Positions 23,998-34,360 of a DNA stretch of 64,000 nt are shown here, piece after piece. The notes beneath the pieces were generated by a model that saw nothing but the letters and a program-made list of their open reading frames with translations, was not told where the DNA came from and searched no databases. The DNA lies in contig OZ231127.1 of assembly GCA_965153355.1 (NCBI GenBank), positions 97,092,001 to 97,156,000 on the forward strand, written 5' to 3'. Origin of the DNA: Flaccisagitta enflata (taxonomy: Eukaryota; Chaetognatha; Sagittoidea; Aphragmophora). Position numbers and translations under genes: made by a program. Each line of letters opens with the position of its first letter. Within the stretch, counting starts at the first letter, position 1.

Positions 23998-24266
23998 TAT
24001 ATAGTATTCTTCTGATGCCTTCATTTGATCCCTTTTTCATTCATGTAAAAACATCGCATCTTCGCCGTTTGATGCTTTATGTATAACATCCACAGGTTGT
24101 TGCGCCTGCGATTTTGGGATAGATTTTCATTCATCTGAGAAACATCTCCAGTGCACAATCAATTTTTAAGTAAAAGATATGAGATTGTGGTAATGATACC
24201 TAGAAAAGGAAGACCGGTTCTCTCTCAATGATTTGGCTGAATAACCACATGAGGCAAGAACATGTA

Positions 24267-24909
24267 ACGGGTGGTCAAAAAAAAAGTGATCAAGCTAGAA
24301 TTTTCACCAATAGGTTTTGAATTTTTTTTGCAAGTTAATATTTTAAAAATGAAATATAGTATATAAAAAAAGATAAATTTTTTTGATTTTTTCAAACAAA
24401 GAACTATATAAATATAAAAAAGTAAAATGTTTGCATAGATCAGTAATAACATAAATATCACCTAATTTTAAAAAACACATACCTTTACTAGGTCATGTCT
24501 GATATAAACACAATTAATTGTAAGTCTCCAAGCTTTGGTTAAAGAGATTTTGATAGAAAACAAAAGAATGTTTTCAAGAAGTATCTTTTGTTTTGTTGTA
24601 TGCATGTATTTTTAAAATTTTTCTTAGATTTTTTTTAAGGTTTAGAGTTATCGTTAATTATAAATAATGAATCTATAAAATAATTTTAGTTTTTTTACAA
24701 AGAAATTTTTCAAAAAATCAAAGCGGTCCAAAAAAGAATTGAGTTAATTGTAAATAGCTCCAAATATAAAAAAAATATACAAAAATCGCAATAATGAAAA
24801 AAATTTTCCTGCACCATATTTTTTTAGCAAAAAAAGAATTTTTTTCATAAACATTTTTTTATAAAAGATATGAGTGAACAAAAAAAACACTTTTTTTTTG
24901 ACCACCCGT
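24267..24909. mobile_element. Mariner-like MITE with ACGGGTGGTC ends
   Basis: The terminal inverted repeats are ACGGGTGGTCAAAAAAAA, followed by AGTG, and are flanked by TA on both sides. The 643 bp interior is AT-rich without a transposase. The end sequence and TA target fit mariner-type elements. Confidence 0.8.
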
Positions 24910-25139
24910 TATCAGATTGGTAGAAGGATAGAAGGCTTGACCCATGTCTTTCACAGCGCTAGCAGCATATAGTGTTGGTGAAGGGAATCTTGATTAGGCC
25001 TGTCCACTAGACAGGCAACTTGATACGTCATTCACTATTTTTCAAGAAGGCATAATGGGTGGAAAGATGGACCAGCCGATGAACGGAAGGAACATATCAC
25101 AAGCCAATGGATGGATCGATTGACGGACAAACCCGTTTA

Positions 25140-25394
25140 GGGCGTGTTTCTAGTGAAGATGAAAAACGCGTTTGTTCCCGTGAAACGCGATAACAGTGTG
25201 AACACATATTCAAGAATTTTAACCGTCCCACAAGGGAGTGAACAAAATGAGTGAGCGAGCGAGCCTGTGAACGGAGTGAGCGAGCGAAGCGAGCGTAGTG
25301 AAGCGGAGCACTGCGGAGTAAGTGAGCGGAGTGAGCGGTGCGAGCGAACGAACGTAGCGAGCGACCGAGTGGCCCTGTGACTAGAAACGCCCCC
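25140..25394 (+). mobile_element. Harbinger/Tourist-like MITE, copy 1
   Basis: This 255 bp element starts GGGCGTGTTTCTAGT and ends ACTAGAAACGCCCCC, with a TTA target duplication at 25137-25139 and 25395-25397. The 3 bp TTA target and GGG ends fit PIF/Harbinger MITEs. The interior is an odd GAGCGAGCGAAGCGAGCG-type semi-palindromic tract. Confidence 0.8.
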
Positions 25395-25909
25395 TTAGTC
25401 TTACATAAGTGGACTGAGGCATCTAAAAATCACGCTTGGTGGTGATTGTCTGTCCACCCAAGACATCACCATTATGGAATCATCAGTAATCTGCAAGCTT
25501 TCTTTTATTATTCGTTTTCATTACCCAAATATTTTCCCTTTGAACCATCTAAATCCTTCTGTCTTGTATTCATCACAGCACATTCATCTAATCGTCTTTG
25601 CTCCCTTATTACTTTGCCCATCATTCCACAGGGTTTATGCACATTGATCTAACCGCCTATGCAGTATGCTCCCTTATTACATTGCCTTTATCTCCTCTCC
25701 GTGGTTTGCTCATATGGGTTAAAAGGGCAATGCCCATTTAATTACCACCCATAACATTCTTTTTAATCAATTTGCATGCTTGCTGCTATTGCTATAATTT
25801 TTGTGCCTGTGCTATTTTTTTTCGTAGGTTCACTTCAGTGACAGGCTTATTTCACAAGCGCTTTTCATTTCATTCCTTTGTTAAAATTCTGATACCATCA
25901 AAGACTGTA

Positions 25910-26106
25910 TAGTCGCGTGCACACGACTCTATAACACGCTATGTCCGTCGGTTGGATTGGATGGTCGGATGACCGGTCAGTCACACTTTGCTTTTTTAGC
26001 GTCTATGGGCGTTTTTGGCATTACTGCTCCTGGCCATATGCTTGGTTAGCCTTTTACATCTCTGCCCCTGTCTACCCAAATGCGACTTGAGTAACCGTGT
26101 TATTTT
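25910..26106 (+). mobile_element. S element, copy A
   Basis: It begins with the hairpin AGTCG...CGACT (25911-25928) and continues CTATAACACGCTATGTCCGTCGG, with the conserved CTGCTCCTGGCC and TGCCCCTGTCTACCC blocks before the right end. The right-end inverted copy of the hairpin sequence (TGCGACTTG) is degenerate. Non-coding. Confidence 0.65.
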
Positions 26107-26479
26107 TTATGACAGAAGATGTAATAATGAATATGGTGAGACGGTAAATAAAGAAAAGATTTTAAGCAGCCAATGTGAATAGACACTTTCTTCTTTCCAT
26201 TTGATTTCTTTTTTCTTTCTTTATGATTTTTTTTTTTGGTGGGCTGAAACCCAATTCCGGAGCTGTGGGCAAGTTTACTGTCGGAAGCTTTGAGCCTCGA
26301 ATTGAGGTTACATCAGCTTTGAAATTACACTCAAGGAAATACCTTTGGGATTTTATTGATTAATGTACAACTTCGCAATTGCATTTACGGAGAAATAAAA
26401 CATGGCTGGATGCAGGGCAACTCCAGTGGCGTGGGGGCAGAGGGAGGGGCGGTGATGCGGGAGACTACCCATGAATTCG

Positions 26480-27144
26480 GGCAGGCACAGTTCAGTGTTG
26501 TAACAGGTCGCCCAAGGGCAATATGTGGTCAGCGATACCCGTTGCCCTCTGTTGAGTAATTGTGAATTGGAGTGAGGGGAAGCAGGGCAGCGGCCCCGAA
26601 GGAGACAAAGTCCTGTAGAACACAGGGGGACTTTCGTTCGTCCTGCCTGAAGAAGTGGACGAGATGCTATAGAGGGCTTACTGAAGGCCTTCAAGAGCCT
26701 AAACTGAGGTCTAAGAAGGCTGATGTAAGGCCTCAGAATGCCAATTGGAAGCTTGAGAGGGCTGACTTGATGCTTGAGAGAGCTGGATTAAGGCTTGAAA
26801 GGTCAGAAGACCGATTTGAAGCCTGAGAGCAATAAATTGAGGCTTAGATAGCTGATTTGAGGTCTGAGAGGCCTAATTTGAGGCCTGAGAGGCCTAATTT
26901 GAGGCCTGAGAGGCCAGGTTTGAGGCCCAAGAAGTTGGATTTGAGGCCTGAGAGGCCAAACTTGAGGCCTGAGAGGCTGGATTTGAGGCCTGAGAGGCCA
27001 GATTTGAGGTCTCAGAGGCCAGATTTGAGGCCTGAGGGGCCTGGTGAGGGGGGGGACAAACAAACAAACGAACGAACAAATGGACGAACGAACGAAAGTC
27101 CCCCTGTGTTCTACAGGACTTCGTCCCCTTAGGGGCCGCTGCCC
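26480..27144. mobile_element. Composite minisatellite foldback N
   Basis: Inverted flanks (GGGCAGCGGCCCCGAAGG... at 26585-26643 and its reverse complement at 27084-27144, sharing the CTGTAGAACACAGGGGGAC block) enclose a 21 bp minisatellite at about 26690-27045. The consensus is near TTTGAGGCCTGAGAGGCCAGA. Upstream lies the TGGTCAGCGATACCCG module seen in the sister elements. Reading frames across the array come from the 21 bp (7-codon) period and are not treated as genes. Confidence 0.75.
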
Positions 27145-27430
27145 AAAAAAGAAAACGCCAAGATGGAAATGCAGCGACAAGAGTCTGTTCAACCGCGATT
27201 ACATCTCTGATGTCAGATAAATGAACTCTGCAATAACAGATGCCAAGGGACAAACAAATCTAATCTGTTTTAGTCGAATTTCGGTTACTCTCGGATCCGT
27301 TACAGCGGAGTGTATACAGTAGATGTCGTCTAGACTTGAAAATACGGGGGATTTCATTACAGGAAGACAAATAAACTTACAAGACTGATATTTGGAATAT
27401 AAACTAATAAAAGGATACTTTATTACTCAT

Positions 27431-27776
27431 GGGTGTTGGTTGCCATGGAAACATATTTCCATGTATTTGCACTAACTTATCAATATTTTGAGAATTTTTT
27501 TGCGGGAACATTGTTTAAAAAAGAATTTGCTACAACTTTTTCACAGTATGTTCTGTAAGAATATCGCTGGTTTAGCGGTTGCTAGGGAGCATCACAGGGC
27601 TGTCACACATAGTAACGCTTCATAGCAACAGCTATACGAGCAATATTCTTACAGAACACATTGTGGGAAAGTTGTAGCAAATTTTGTTTTAAACAATGTT
27701 CTATCAAAATATTTCTCAAACTATTGATACTTTAGCGTCAATACATGGAAATGTGTTTCTATGGTAACCAACACCC
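27431..27776. mobile_element. Nested foldback with GGGTGTTGGTT ends
   Basis: The ends GGGTGTTGGTTGCCATGGAA and, inverted, GGGTGTTGGTTACCATAGAA frame a 346 bp near-palindrome. Matching internal blocks include TTGCTACAACTTT and TGTTCTGTAAGAATAT. It sits wholly inside 27317-28966. Confidence 0.8.
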
Positions 27777-27819
27777 AATCAATACTGTCTTTTAGTAGCT
27801 TGAGGAGTCGATGACCTAT

Positions 27820-28455
27820 GCTTTTTCACACATATGGAGAATTTTCTCCTCCTCCTTCTCCGATGGACACAGGGGTGAATTTCCAGACGTCCGTACGTCC
27901 GTCCGTCCGTCCGTCCATACGTCCCCCCCCCCCCGAGGCCCCTCTCAGGCCCCAAATCAGCCCTCTCAGACACCAAATCGGCCCTCTCAGGCCCCAAGTC
28001 AGCCCTCTCAGGCCCCAAGTCAGCCCTCTCAGGCCCCAAGTCAGCCCTCTCAGACCCAAAATCACCCCTCTCAGACCCAAAATAAGCCCTTCTAGATCCT
28101 AGATTAGCTCACTCAAGCCCAAAATCAGCCCACTAAGGTACTAGATCAGCCTTGTCAGGCCCAAAATCAACCATTTCAGGCCTGAAATCAGATCTCTCAA
28201 ACCTAAAATCTGTCTCAATTCAGCCTTCAAAATGACCCTCTCAAGTTCAAATCTGCCCTCATCCCTTATCTCATTACTGTTCTGCAATCAATCAACTCAG
28301 TCCTTAAATGTGCCTTCTCAGGACGTCTGGAAATTCACCCCTGTGTCCTACAGGACATCGGCCCTTTGGGGCCGCTGCCCTGCTCCCACTCAGCTTCTTT
28401 AGCCAATCACTCCAAGCAGGGCATCGGGTACCGCTGACCATGTGCGATCCTTGGA
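27820..28455. repeat. Composite minisatellite module M
   Basis: Inverted flanks containing ACACAGGGGTGAATTTCCAG (27865-27894 and 28321-28352) enclose a (CGTC)n tract (27890-27920), a C-run and a 21 bp array at 27935-28256, with consensus near CCCTCTCAGGCCCCAAGTCAG. The array decays rightwards. To the right follow GGCCGCTGCCC and the GGGTACCGCTGACCATG module. Confidence 0.75.
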
Positions 28456-28485
28456 TGACTAGTTCTTCTTTGTACCCCCCTCCCC

Positions 28486-28876
28486 CCAGCCTCCAGGCTT
28501 ATATCTCAGCCTGGAGGCCCATATCCCAGCCTCAAGGCCCAAATCCCAGTCTTGATGCCCAAATCCCACCCTCAAGGCCCAAATCCCAACCTAAAGGCCC
28601 AGATTCCACTCTCTAGTGATTTGGGCCTCAAGACTGGGATTAGGGCCTCGAGGCTGGGATATGGGCCTTCAGGCTGAGATGTAGGCCTGGAGGCTGGGGG
28701 AGGGGGGGTGCGGTGAAGGCGAAGAAGGAGAAGGAGGAGGAGAAAATTCCCAATATGTGTGGAAGCATAGGTCATCGACCCCTTTGGGGCCGCTGCCCTG
28801 CTCCCCCCTCAACTTCAACCACAACCTACTTAAGCAGGGCACGGGTACCGCTGACCATAGATTTTGCGACTATTAT
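28486..28876. repeat. Inverted 20 bp minisatellite module P
   Basis: A 20 bp array (CCCAGCCTCAAGGCCCAAAT-like) reverses orientation around 28616, so the two halves form a hairpin of tandem repeats. It is followed by GCATAGGTCATCGACCC, GGGGCCGCTGCCC and GGGTACCGCTGACCA, the same right-hand modules as the other composite elements, and ends with TTTTGCGACTATTA. Confidence 0.75.
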
Positions 28877-29082
28877 TAGTCTATATTTTGAATATCAGTC
28901 TCTTAAGTACATTTGTCTTCCTGTAATGAATTCCCCCGTATTTCCAAGTCTAGACGACATCTACTGTACCCTCTATGGCAGAAATGACAATGCCTCATAC
29001 TGATGTTCATTGGCGAACCCAGAAATGATCCAAGGCTAGACGAAAAAAAAAGGTTTTTTTTCTTGTATCGTGAATGATGAAC

Positions 29083-30789
29083 AACCCATTGCATAACGAC
29101 TTCTGAAGTAACTCCATTTCCGGTATTCTCCATGGCAACGTAACGCCATTTTGGCGTCTATATGGTGTTATTTGAGGCGTTATTATTGTTGTCATTGCTT
29201 CACTTTTTTGTCCATCTTTTTTACTCATTATGGATTTTTTGTGATCATTTGAAAAAACACTAAAGATAGAAAGAATGTTATATTTGTGATCATTTGAAAA
29301 AAGACTAAAGATAGAAAGAATGTTATATTCACCATCAATAATGATCTTTTTTATTTTCATTTTTCATTTTTCATTTTTTATTATTCATTTTTCACTTTTC
29401 ATCTTTAATTTTTTACTTTTCATTTTTCATTTTTTATTTATCATTTTTCATTTTTCATTTTTTTTTTTATTTTTTACTTTTCATTTTTTATTTTTCACTT
29501 TTCATTTTTTAGTTTTTAACTTTTTTTTTATTTTTTTTATACTTCTTGACTTTTTTCTTTTTGACTTTTTTCTTTTTTCCTTTTTTCCTTTTAATTTTTC
29601 CACTTTTAATTTTCCAAATATAGTTTTTCTTTTTTCTTTTTTTTTAACCTTTAATATTCAAAGTTTCATATTCAAATTCTAATTTCATATACTTTAATTA
29701 TTTATTAGCCTAACAACAAAAAATGCGATGTCATAGAAAAGTTCTCTATCAAAGGGATATGGCCCAAAATCATGTTTACAGATGGTCCATGAAAAAAATT
29801 TAGCCCTGGAACCCCTATAAATTGGCGCCGCCACCTGCCCCCTTTCCCATAATAAAATATAGGCAAAAAATTTTTCCTGTACATTTTCTATGAAAGTTGA
29901 AACAACATTGCCCTTATAAAAGGAGGCCAGAATTCTCCAATTACAAAAGGATGAAAGCCTTGCAAGCTTTCAATGGTGTTTACTCCGGATTGCTCACAAC
30001 TATCCTTTACTACTGACAAACAAAAAGCTTACCTGACAAAACAATCAGCTTGACTGCAAACCTCATTAGTATAGGGTTGGACAGGCCTATACCATTTAGT
30101 ATACACAAAATATCTTACAAAAGTTACAATCAATGGGATATGAGGGGGGTGGCGGCGGTATTTTCTAGAAGTCTCAGGACCAAATTTTTGTTTGGGGTTA
30201 TCTGTGTACATGATTTTGAGTCATATTCCTTTGATAGAGAACTTTCCTATGACTTTGCATGAACTCTTGTTATGCTATCATTTATTCTTTAAAATTTTTA
30301 GATAAAAATATTTATATATTCCTTTTATCAAGAATGTTTTGATAGAAAATAACCAAAGTTTGAAAATGATCAATCATTCTCCGACATGCATAACATGATA
30401 TTCGATAACGTCGATGTAACATAAATGCTGAAATGATTTTCTCGGTTTTGGTCTCAGTATCTCATAGAGAGATAACTACAGAGATACAGTGAGACAGACA
30501 GACTGACAGACAGACACAGACATTTAGTTTTATGTTTATTGACTAGCTTTTCTATAGCTTTGAATAGCTTTGAATAGTTTCAAACAGCTTCAAATAGTTG
30601 TAAATAGCTTTTGATAGCTTTTGATAGCTTTTGATAGCTTTTTATAGCTTTATATAGCTTTAACAAAACTGTAACGACCAGAAACGAAGTCGTAATATGC
30701 AAATACCGTAACTATAGTGTCTTTGATGCTATTGGGGAATAGCAAAACGTGACAAAAAACGGGTTTCCGAATTTTCTACGCAATCCGTA
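29083..30789 (+). repeat. Dispersed repeat R, copy 1 (interrupted)
   Basis: This aligns with 33197-34360 from ACCCATTGCATAACGAC to TTTCTACGCAATCCGT. The order is a unique head with CCATGGCAACGTAACGCC, an ATTTTTC-type T-rich tract, an ATCAAGAATGTTTTGATAGAAA block, a GACA tract, and AGCTTTGAAT-like 10 bp repeats (30543-30665). A foldback element at 29706-30277 is inserted relative to copy 2. No reading frame of note; class unknown. Confidence 0.8.
29706..30277. mobile_element. Foldback element inserted in repeat R
   Basis: The ends TAGCCTAACAA and TTGTTATGCTA are inverted. The arms match for more than 150 bp (AGTTCTCTATCAAAGG, CAAAATCATGT and CCGCCACC blocks). It is absent from copy 2 of repeat R, which acts as an approximate empty site. 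Its interior contains the segment shared with 11436-11570. The exact target duplication was not resolved. Confidence 0.7.
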
Positions 30790-31439
30790 GTTTCTGACAT
30801 ATTCAATTGTGTTTTCACTGATGTGACATTTTTCCCCAAGATGAATTTTTAGATCTTATGCGATATTTAGTTTTTGCGTTTTTCACCCGCTAATACAATT
30901 TTTATCATTTGCACAGTTGCTTCCTTTCTTTGTCCTGAAGAAAGCCGTCATCCAAAAGCATTTACAGAGAATTCTCAGTTAGCTCAGGATTGCAAAACTA
31001 ATGTAAAGGGACAAAAAAATATCAATTGTCGTAGGCTAATTGCCATCACAAAGAATGAAAGGAAATGATGTAAAGGAACTGAATAATTTCGTGTATTTGA
31101 AACTTTTCATGAACAATCAGTTGACAAGCAACTTGGCCTAACGATAAAATTTGACATAATAACGTTAGAAATCCGCCAAAAACATGTCCTCAATTGATGA
31201 TTAGAGGAAATGCGATACGACGCATTAAAAATTACCATCGAATTTGTAACCAAAGCCAGATGATTCATGAATTTTATAAAATGAAATTTGATGAAAATTT
31301 TTGTTTTGATGTTTCCAATTAAACTGTCAACCTATGTATTTTGCAAACATTCACTTGCATATGCCAGTTTTAATTTCAAATCCCTTATTTTACAGCTGAA
31401 ATAAAAATGCAAAATTGTTAAAGAACTTGCTTTGTCAAT
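30790..31439. other. AT-rich stretch, nothing recognised
   Basis: This is unremarkable AT-rich sequence without repeats or convincing coding signal. The 64-codon plus-strand frame at 30874-31068 has no recognisable feature. Confidence 0.5.
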
Positions 31440-31605
31440 GTACCATAGCCCACTGAAAACTTTGAATTTGCATAGAAAATCAAAATATCAACAAAACTAG
31501 AACATAGCGCGATTCCTAAGTCATTTACTGAGTGCGCTATGTTCTTATTTTGTTGATTTTTTGATTTTCTATAAAAATTTAAAATTTTCAATGAGCAGTT
31601 GCTGA
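31440..31605. repeat. Small hairpin element
   Basis: CATAGAAAATCAAAATATCAACAAAA... pairs with ...TTTTGTTGATTTTTTGATTTTCTAT, and AGAACATAGCGC with GCGCTATGTTCT, around a ~25 bp loop centred near 31523. It is probably a short foldback MITE; target duplication not resolved. Confidence 0.7.
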
Positions 31606-31867
31606 AATGATTGCTATCAATTTTTTTCCTTTTTTTTGCTTCCAAAGCGAGTTTCCTTAAATGTTTTTGCATTTAAGTCATTTGACAGCAACAGATCGGT
31701 TTCCTCATCCATGTATGAATATCAAATTCTATGAATGATAATACAATCATGGATAAAAGCAAAAATGTTAAAACGATTAGTAACTTAGTTCTACAGGTAA
31801 ATTCTTCTTGATTTAATTTCAGTATGTCATACATCCAGATTCCCACTCCACTTGACCCTGATACGCA

Positions 31868-32191
31868 TTAATCTCCGCCGCTTCCACCTCCGCCGCCTCC
31901 ACCTCCACCGCCTCCGTAGCCGCCACCTCCGCTGTTGCCTCCACCAATATTGCCGCCTTCAAAGGTGCCGTCTCCGTAGTATCCGCCGTTGGTTGAATAA
32001 TGTACATTATGTACGGGGTCAGAATGATGCCAGTGGTGGCTGCCACCGCTAAAGCCGGTGACACCGCCGCCGCCGACGCCGCCACAGCTGTACCATACGC
32101 ATATAAGGAATCCGATGATCCCAAAGATCCCAATGGCAATCCCAATCCCAATGGCAATCCCAATCGGCCAAACAGGTAAGGAGTAATCCAT
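31868..32191 (-). CDS. Possible exon: one TM helix plus Gly-rich tail
   Basis: On the minus strand the frame from ATG at 32191 reads MDYSLPVWPIGIAIGIGIAI and continues as a strong ~25-residue hydrophobic helix ending LICVWYSC. It is followed by about 70 residues rich in Gly, with His, Tyr and Asn interspersed, ending GGGSGGD and TAA. Codons vary in the third position within the Gly section, unlike a pure triplet repeat. The frame stays open upstream to a TAG near 32295. It resembles small single-pass membrane proteins with low-complexity tails; no family was recognised and no partner exon located. Confidence 0.4.
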   Translation of the reverse strand: MDYSLPVWPIGIAIGIGIAIGIFGIIGFLICVWYSCGGVGGGGVTGFSGGSHHWHHSDPVHNVHYSTNGGYYGDGTFEGGNIGGGNSGGGGYGGGGGGGGGGGSGGD

Positions 32192-32249
32192 TTGCGCTCT
32201 AAACTTGACCGGCCCCGACTTTGTTTCCGCTCTAGGTCCCACAGTGTGA

Positions 32250-32606
32250 TCAACGGAAGGTCTGTCCTTTGTAGACGCCTCAGCGCAGTTGGTGGCAATC
32301 TCCTATTCGCAGTCCCTGAAGACCTTTATGTGGATCTTCGAGTTGATCGAGTCAAAGTTGATGGAAGTGGCCTCGCGTGGGCAAAACGCAAAATGGAGGA
32401 GCACTTTCGCGCATAGAGGCAGCCGGATCAGGTCAATGATGTTAAAAGAGGTGGAGAAGGAAGAGAAGGACAACAGGGAGGGAGAGAATGGGGCTGATGA
32501 TGAAGAGGAGGTAGAGGAGGCTGATGATGACGAGGAAGATCAGGGTCCGGCAAAACTTTTTGCTGCCTACAAGCTGGATTTTTTAGTCGCTTCCTGCCTA
32601 CAATAG
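32250..32606 (+). CDS. Possible exon with acidic tail
   Basis: A plus-strand open frame (no ATG at its start) reads through SLKTFMWIFELIESKLMEVA and a basic section into a Glu/Asp-rich tail (EEEVEEADDDEEDQGP), with a stop at 32604-32606. The residue mix is plausible for a real exon, but the purine-rich tail could be chance. It lies divergently next to the possible membrane-protein exon on the other strand, and at most one may be real. Confidence 0.2.
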   Translation, partial: STEGLSFVDASAQLVAISYSQSLKTFMWIFELIESKLMEVASRGQNAKWRSTFAHRGSRIRSMMLKEVEKEEKDNREGENGADDEEEVEEADDDEEDQGPAKLFAAYKLDFLVASCLQ

Positions 32607-33196
32607 AATTGAATAATGATCAAACATTTCTAATTCATTCTAGGTTCAGAATTACTAATTTATTTGAAATCTCTCTCAAATCGAACTAATCGGAAACTCA
32701 GAAAAACAAAATTTTGGTGTTCAGACAAAAAAAAAATTTTCATTTATATTTCCATAATGAATTATTCATATATTTTTCTCCCCTGCCTACAAAACTAGCT
32801 TGCTGCCTACGAGCAATGCTCGCGTTCTTGGGCTCTTTGCCGTACCCTGAGGAAGATAAAGAGGATGTGTCCAATGAAAAGGTTACGCCAAGCCAAACAA
32901 TTGTGTCCGTCTTTTAGTTGTTTGCAAAATCCCAGTGGTAGCACATGCCCGATTTCTAACCGATTTGCTTGTAGGGTTGCTCATAAATAGTTCAAGTCAC
33001 AACTGGATCAAAAAATAGTGTTAAGATTAGTCAAATGCAAATACAAAGTAAGCATGATTGTTGGCGGGCCTGAGAACATTTTCTATCAAAAGTATGATAA
33101 CCAGGTAAGCCCTGAAGCCTTCTACGGCATAGTCAAAGCATAACAAGGCATAAAATTTGAAGTCGATACTTCATGAAATCAGGACCACCACCACCA
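32607..33196. other. Intergenic, nothing recognised
   Basis: AT-rich sequence. GCTGCCTACAA-type words recur at 32572, 32593 and 32785, but no larger structure was seen. Confidence 0.4.
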
Positions 33197-34059
33197 ACCC
33201 ATTGCATAACGACTTCTGTAGTAACGCCATTTCCGGTATTCTCCATGGCAACGTAACGCCATTTTGGCGTCTATATGGCGTTATTTGAGGCGTTATTATT
33301 GTTGTTATTGCTGTCACTTTTTTGTCCATCTTTTTTACTCATTATGGATTTTTTGTGATCATTTGAAAAAAAACTTAAGATAAAAAGAATGTTATATGAT
33401 ATATTCATCATTAATGATGATTTTTCTTCATTTTTCACTTTTTATTTTTCATAATTGACTTTTCACTTTTCACTTATCACTTTTTAATTTTGATTCTTTA
33501 CTTTTCATTTTTCATTTTTTGTTTGTTATTTTTCACTTTTTATTTTTGATTTTTTTTTGTTTCATTTCTTTTAATTTTCTTTTTACTTTGTGACTTTTTT
33601 CCTTTTTGAATTTTTTCCTTTTTGACTTTTTTCTTCTTTGACTTTTTTCTTCTTTGACTTTTTTCCTTTTTCACTTTCTTCCTATTCCCCTTTTTTCCTT
33701 TTCCACTTTTTTCCTTCGAATTTTTCTACTTTTAATTTTTGATAAGTTATATAGTTTTTATTTTTTTATCTTTTTTTTAACCTTTGATATCTAAGGTTTC
33801 GTATCTAAATTCTAGTTTCATATACTTTGATTATATATTATTTAAAATTTTTACATAAAAGCATTTATATATTTCTTTTATCAAGAATGTTTTGATAGAA
33901 AACGACTCAAGTTTGAAAATGATCTATCATTTTTCAACATACTTAACATGAGATTCGATAACATCGATGTAACATATGTGCTGAAACGATTCTCATGGTT
34001 TTGGTCTCAGTCTCTCATAGAGAGATAACTACAGAGATACAGTGAGACAGACAGACAGC

Positions 34060-34092
<33 letters not shown>

Positions 34093-34360
34093 TGACTGAC
34101 AAACAGACACAGATATTTTGTTTTATGTTTATTAACTAGCTTTAAATAGCTTTGAATAACTTTAAATTGCTTCAAATAGTTGTAAATAGCTTTTGATAGC
34201 TTTTGATAGCTTTCTAAAGCTTTATATAGCTTAGAATAGACCAAAACGACCAGAAACGAAGTCGTTTTATGCAAAAATCGTAACTATAGTGTCTTTGATG
34301 CTATTGGGGAATAGCAAAACGTGACAAAAAACGGGTTTCCGAATTTTCTACGCAATCCGT
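33197..34360 (+). repeat. Dispersed repeat R, copy 2
   Basis: This is the shorter copy of the repeat at 29083-30789, without the foldback insertion. It keeps the head block, the T-rich tract, the (GACA)n tract at about 34046-34092 and the 10 bp AGCTTTGAAT/AGCTTTTGAT repeats at 34136-34230. It is same-strand and moderately diverged. Confidence 0.85.

Larger units (their letters stand above)
27317..28966. mobile_element. Tc1/mariner-like element carrying nested elements
   Basis: The termini CAGTAGATGTCGTCTAGACT, with TA on both outer sides, match inverted for about 100 bp (including the ATTACAGGAAGACAAAT block). The 1650 bp between them holds a complete smaller foldback (27431-27776) and two minisatellite modules (27845-28380 and 28486-28800). 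There is no transposase frame. Confidence 0.75.

Noticed and set aside
26803-27192. Repetitive LRPQ-type frames across the minisatellites (also 27779-28102 and 56021-56401)
   Set aside because: A 21 bp unit equals seven codons, so frames stay open automatically; sister elements with 20 bp units cannot code this way.
27935-28256. Regularly spaced short repeats resembling a CRISPR array
   Set aside because: Units are contiguous 20-21 bp without unique spacers, in a eukaryotic setting, with no cas genes.
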